Source of the DNA: Desulfobacteraceae bacterium
Lineage (GTDB): Bacteria; Desulfobacterota; Desulfobacteria; Desulfobacterales; JAABPS01
Length of the DNA: 7,861 bases
Assembly (NCBI GenBank): GCA_011391835.1
Contig: JAABPS010000123.1
Location: forward strand, 1-7,861
Direction of reading: 5' to 3'
The notes under the pieces are model-generated. The model saw nothing but the letters and a program-made list of their open reading frames with translations. It had not been told where the DNA came from and made no database searches. Numbering within the stretch: position 1 is the first letter of the stretch; every line of letters starts with the position of its first letter. Below are positions 6,479 to 7,861 of this stretch, piece after piece. Position numbers and translations under genes: made by a program.

Positions 6479-7283
6479 ACCGCTGAAACCATAACGTAAA
6501 TTTGCACTGAAGATAGTACGCCAGAACATTTTCGCTTGGCGCGATACTGTATATCTTTGCCATTCTTTCTGAATAATTACCCGCTGCTTTCCGGTCAACT
6601 GTCAGCGCCGCCTTTCCCACCTTTACAATAAACTTATCAGGATATGACCTGGACACCTCCAGTGCGTTTTGATTGCCGCCGATCTTTGGTTCATAGACTT
6701 CGCCATTTAAAATATTCAGGCTTGGAATTGCTGTTAGGTCTTTAAAATACTGCTCTTCTTCTGCTGTTATCGCGCGATCTTGGACCTCATGCGCCATGAC
6801 CATAACGGTTTTTCCGTTTAAGTTAAGCTCTCCCTTATACTTTGGTACATTTCGTTCAATTGTAATATTGGCCAATATCTTTGGGTAACCCAGATACGTA
6901 ACACCACCAAAGCGGGCGGCTTCACTGGTAACCGGCATGGTCAGGCAATGCCACGCATTTTTGCCTTTATATTTTGCCAGAAGGAAAATCGCCGCTTCCT
7001 GATATGGCTCTGTTGTATCGTCCATCTTATAATAGTCCGCGAAAAAAACCTTGACCATTGGTTCATCCGGCATTTCAAATACATCGGGCAGTAATTCGCG
7101 ATAAGTTTGAATATCCTTTGTTTTATAATAAAGATTTATCTGATCGAATTCGTCATATATGAACTTTGATCGTAGCGCTTTGCCTTCATGCTGAGGAGAT
7201 GCGCATCCCACCATGATTAAAAGAATAAGACACCCCATTAAAACCGTCTGAACCAACATGTGAATGCTCGCTTTTAATTTCAT
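6477..7283 (-). CDS. Acetoacetate decarboxylase-family lipoprotein
   Basis: The 268-residue product starts with K2 and K4, a hydrophobic stretch at about 10-25 and M-V-G-C27, a slightly unusual lipobox, so the mature protein is probably lipid-anchored in the envelope. The rest matches the acetoacetate decarboxylase fold: I-N-L-Y-Y-K-T at 49-55 and M-P-D-E-P-M-V-K-V at 71-79 correspond to the N-terminal family segments, Y94-Q-E96 to the site holding the catalytic glutamate, and G-Y-P-K135 to the Schiff-base lysine region. Because both key residues appear kept, Schiff-base chemistry on a keto acid or carbonyl compound is plausible; known family members also include aldolases and dehydratases, so decarboxylation is not assured. 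AAGGAG at 7293-7298 precedes the start. It lies 88 bases after the MarR gene on the same strand. Confidence 0.85.
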   Translation of the reverse strand: MKLKASIHMLVQTVLMGCLILLIMVGCASPQHEGKALRSKFIYDEFDQINLYYKTKDIQTYRELLPDVFEMPDEPMVKVFFADYYKMDDTTEPYQEAAIFLLAKYKGKNAWHCLTMPVTSEAARFGGVTYLGYPKILANITIERNVPKYKGELNLNGKTVMVMAHEVQDRAITAEEEQYFKDLTAIPSLNILNGEVYEPKIGGNQNALEVSRSYPDKFIVKVGKAALTVDRKAAGNYSERMAKIYSIAPSENVLAYYLQCKFTLWFQR

Positions 7284-7364
7284 TTTCCTTTTCTCCTTTT
7301 AAAGAGTTAATGTTCATTTAAACACAACTATCTTGCAGAAAGATTTTTTCATTATGCATTGATC

Positions 7365-7383
7365 ATAAAAGCTATTCTTTTAT
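7365..7383 (-). other. Perfect 7-base inverted repeat at the MarR stop codon
   Basis: ATAAAAG (7365-7371) and CTTTTAT (7377-7383) flank a 5-base loop that contains part of the MarR stop codon (7372-7374). A second short dyad, TTATG/CATAA (7352-7356 and 7364-7368), lies beside it. The stem is AT-rich and weak; it could be an operator, a weak attenuator or a processing site between the regulator and the decarboxylase-like gene. Confidence 0.3.
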
Positions 7384-7833
7384 TGCTCTCTTTATCTCGG
7401 AAACGACCTCACACCATTTGCGGGTGGTTTCCGGCCCGATTTTATGGATCAAATCAATGATAGTCTGCATATATAGTTTTTTGACATAATTCACTTTGTC
7501 CGAAAAAGCCGGAGCAATTTGCACAATAACTTTACGCCTGTCTTCTTCACTATGCTCTCGTGTAAACATACCTTTTTTAACCATATTATCGATAATCACG
7601 GTCGTTGACGGAGATGAAATCCCAAGTAACTTTGACAGTTCTTTAACGGTCAAACATCCATGCTCATCAACGGCTGTTAACGCAAATACCTGAGACATGG
7701 TCAACTCACTGTCTTTATTATCTTTTTCCGTCTTTTTTTCATGTGTTGTTCGCATTCCGGCAAGATGAACACGAATCATTCTGCTAGCGTTAAAAATGTA
7801 TTCAGCTTGTTTAAGAATCTCTTCACGGGTCAT
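7372..7833 (-). CDS. MarR-family transcriptional regulator
   Basis: A 153-residue DNA-binding protein of normal MarR length. The winged helix-turn-helix spans about 45-108: L-T-V-K-E-L-S-K-L-L at 61-70, the recognition helix around S-S-P-S-T-T-V-I-I-D-N-M-V at 73-85 and the wing with E-E-D-R-R at 96-100. The flanking helices form the dimer interface. MarR proteins usually act as dimeric repressors released by small aromatic or acyl-type ligands. It has a good ribosome site, AAGGAG at 7841-7846, and is first of the same-strand block, so control of the envelope genes downstream is likely but inferred. Its promoter is beyond the window. A 4+4 dyad GTCT/AGAC at 7850-7859 is too short to call an operator. 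Confidence 0.92.
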   Translation of the reverse strand: MTREEILKQAEYIFNASRMIRVHLAGMRTTHEKKTEKDNKDSELTMSQVFALTAVDEHGCLTVKELSKLLGISSPSTTVIIDNMVKKGMFTREHSEEDRRKVIVQIAPAFSDKVNYVKKLYMQTIIDLIHKIGPETTRKWCEVVSEIKRAIKE

Positions 7834-7861
7834 ACTCGCCCTCCTTTTGGTCTACAGACTT

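Noticed and set aside
6338..6598. 86-codon open frame on the minus strand overlapping the end of the decarboxylase-like gene
   Set aside because: Most of it lies in another frame of a supported gene and the rest in the dyad-rich gap; no motif or convincing ribosome site.
7307..7321. TTAA...TTAA dyad as a MarR operator
   Set aside because: Only the outer four bases on each side match; the centre has no symmetry, so it is no better than chance in AT-rich DNA.
7298..7327. TTGTGT/TTTAAA pair (minus strand) as a promoter for the decarboxylase-like gene
   Set aside because: The implied transcription start would fall in or beyond the ribosome site, leaving a leader too short to use it.

Overview
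The window holds two convergent gene blocks that meet around 3211-3299. The plus-strand block carries the tail of an alpha-methylacyl-CoA racemase-like class III CoA-transferase family protein, then a complete four-gene 2-oxoacid:ferredoxin oxidoreductase operon in the order delta (ferredoxin), alpha, beta, gamma. This CoA-linked, ferredoxin-reducing chemistry points to a strict anaerobe. Moderate GC, the KorDABC order, a large old-yellow-enzyme family flavoprotein and a neighbouring acyl-CoA enzyme fit a sulfate-reducing or syntrophic member of the Desulfobacterota, but the taxonomy is inference.

The minus-strand block, read from 7833 down to 3300, is the unusual part. It encodes a MarR-family regulator, an acetoacetate-decarboxylase-fold protein with a lipoprotein signal, a 694-residue old-yellow-enzyme/trimethylamine-dehydrogenase-type flavoenzyme with a Tat signal, and a membrane-anchored protein built from seven exact-length 27-residue repeats. 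All three structural proteins carry an export signal or membrane anchor, although the first two belong to families that are normally cytoplasmic. The flavoenzyme has also lost one of the four cysteines expected for its [4Fe-4S] cluster and has an abnormal second dinucleotide-binding loop. I read the block as a candidate cell-envelope redox/carbonyl-processing system under MarR control, apparently undescribed; substrate and electron source are unknown.

Regulatory signals: a good sigma-70-like promoter (428-456) lies just before the oxidoreductase operon, whose first gene has no visible Shine-Dalgarno sequence. The three intercistronic gaps of the minus-strand block each contain dyad-symmetric sequence at or just after the upstream gene's stop codon; the largest, about 127 bases (6352-6478), lies between the decarboxylase-like and flavoenzyme genes. 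No tRNA, rRNA, CRISPR array, insertion sequence or attachment site was recognised.
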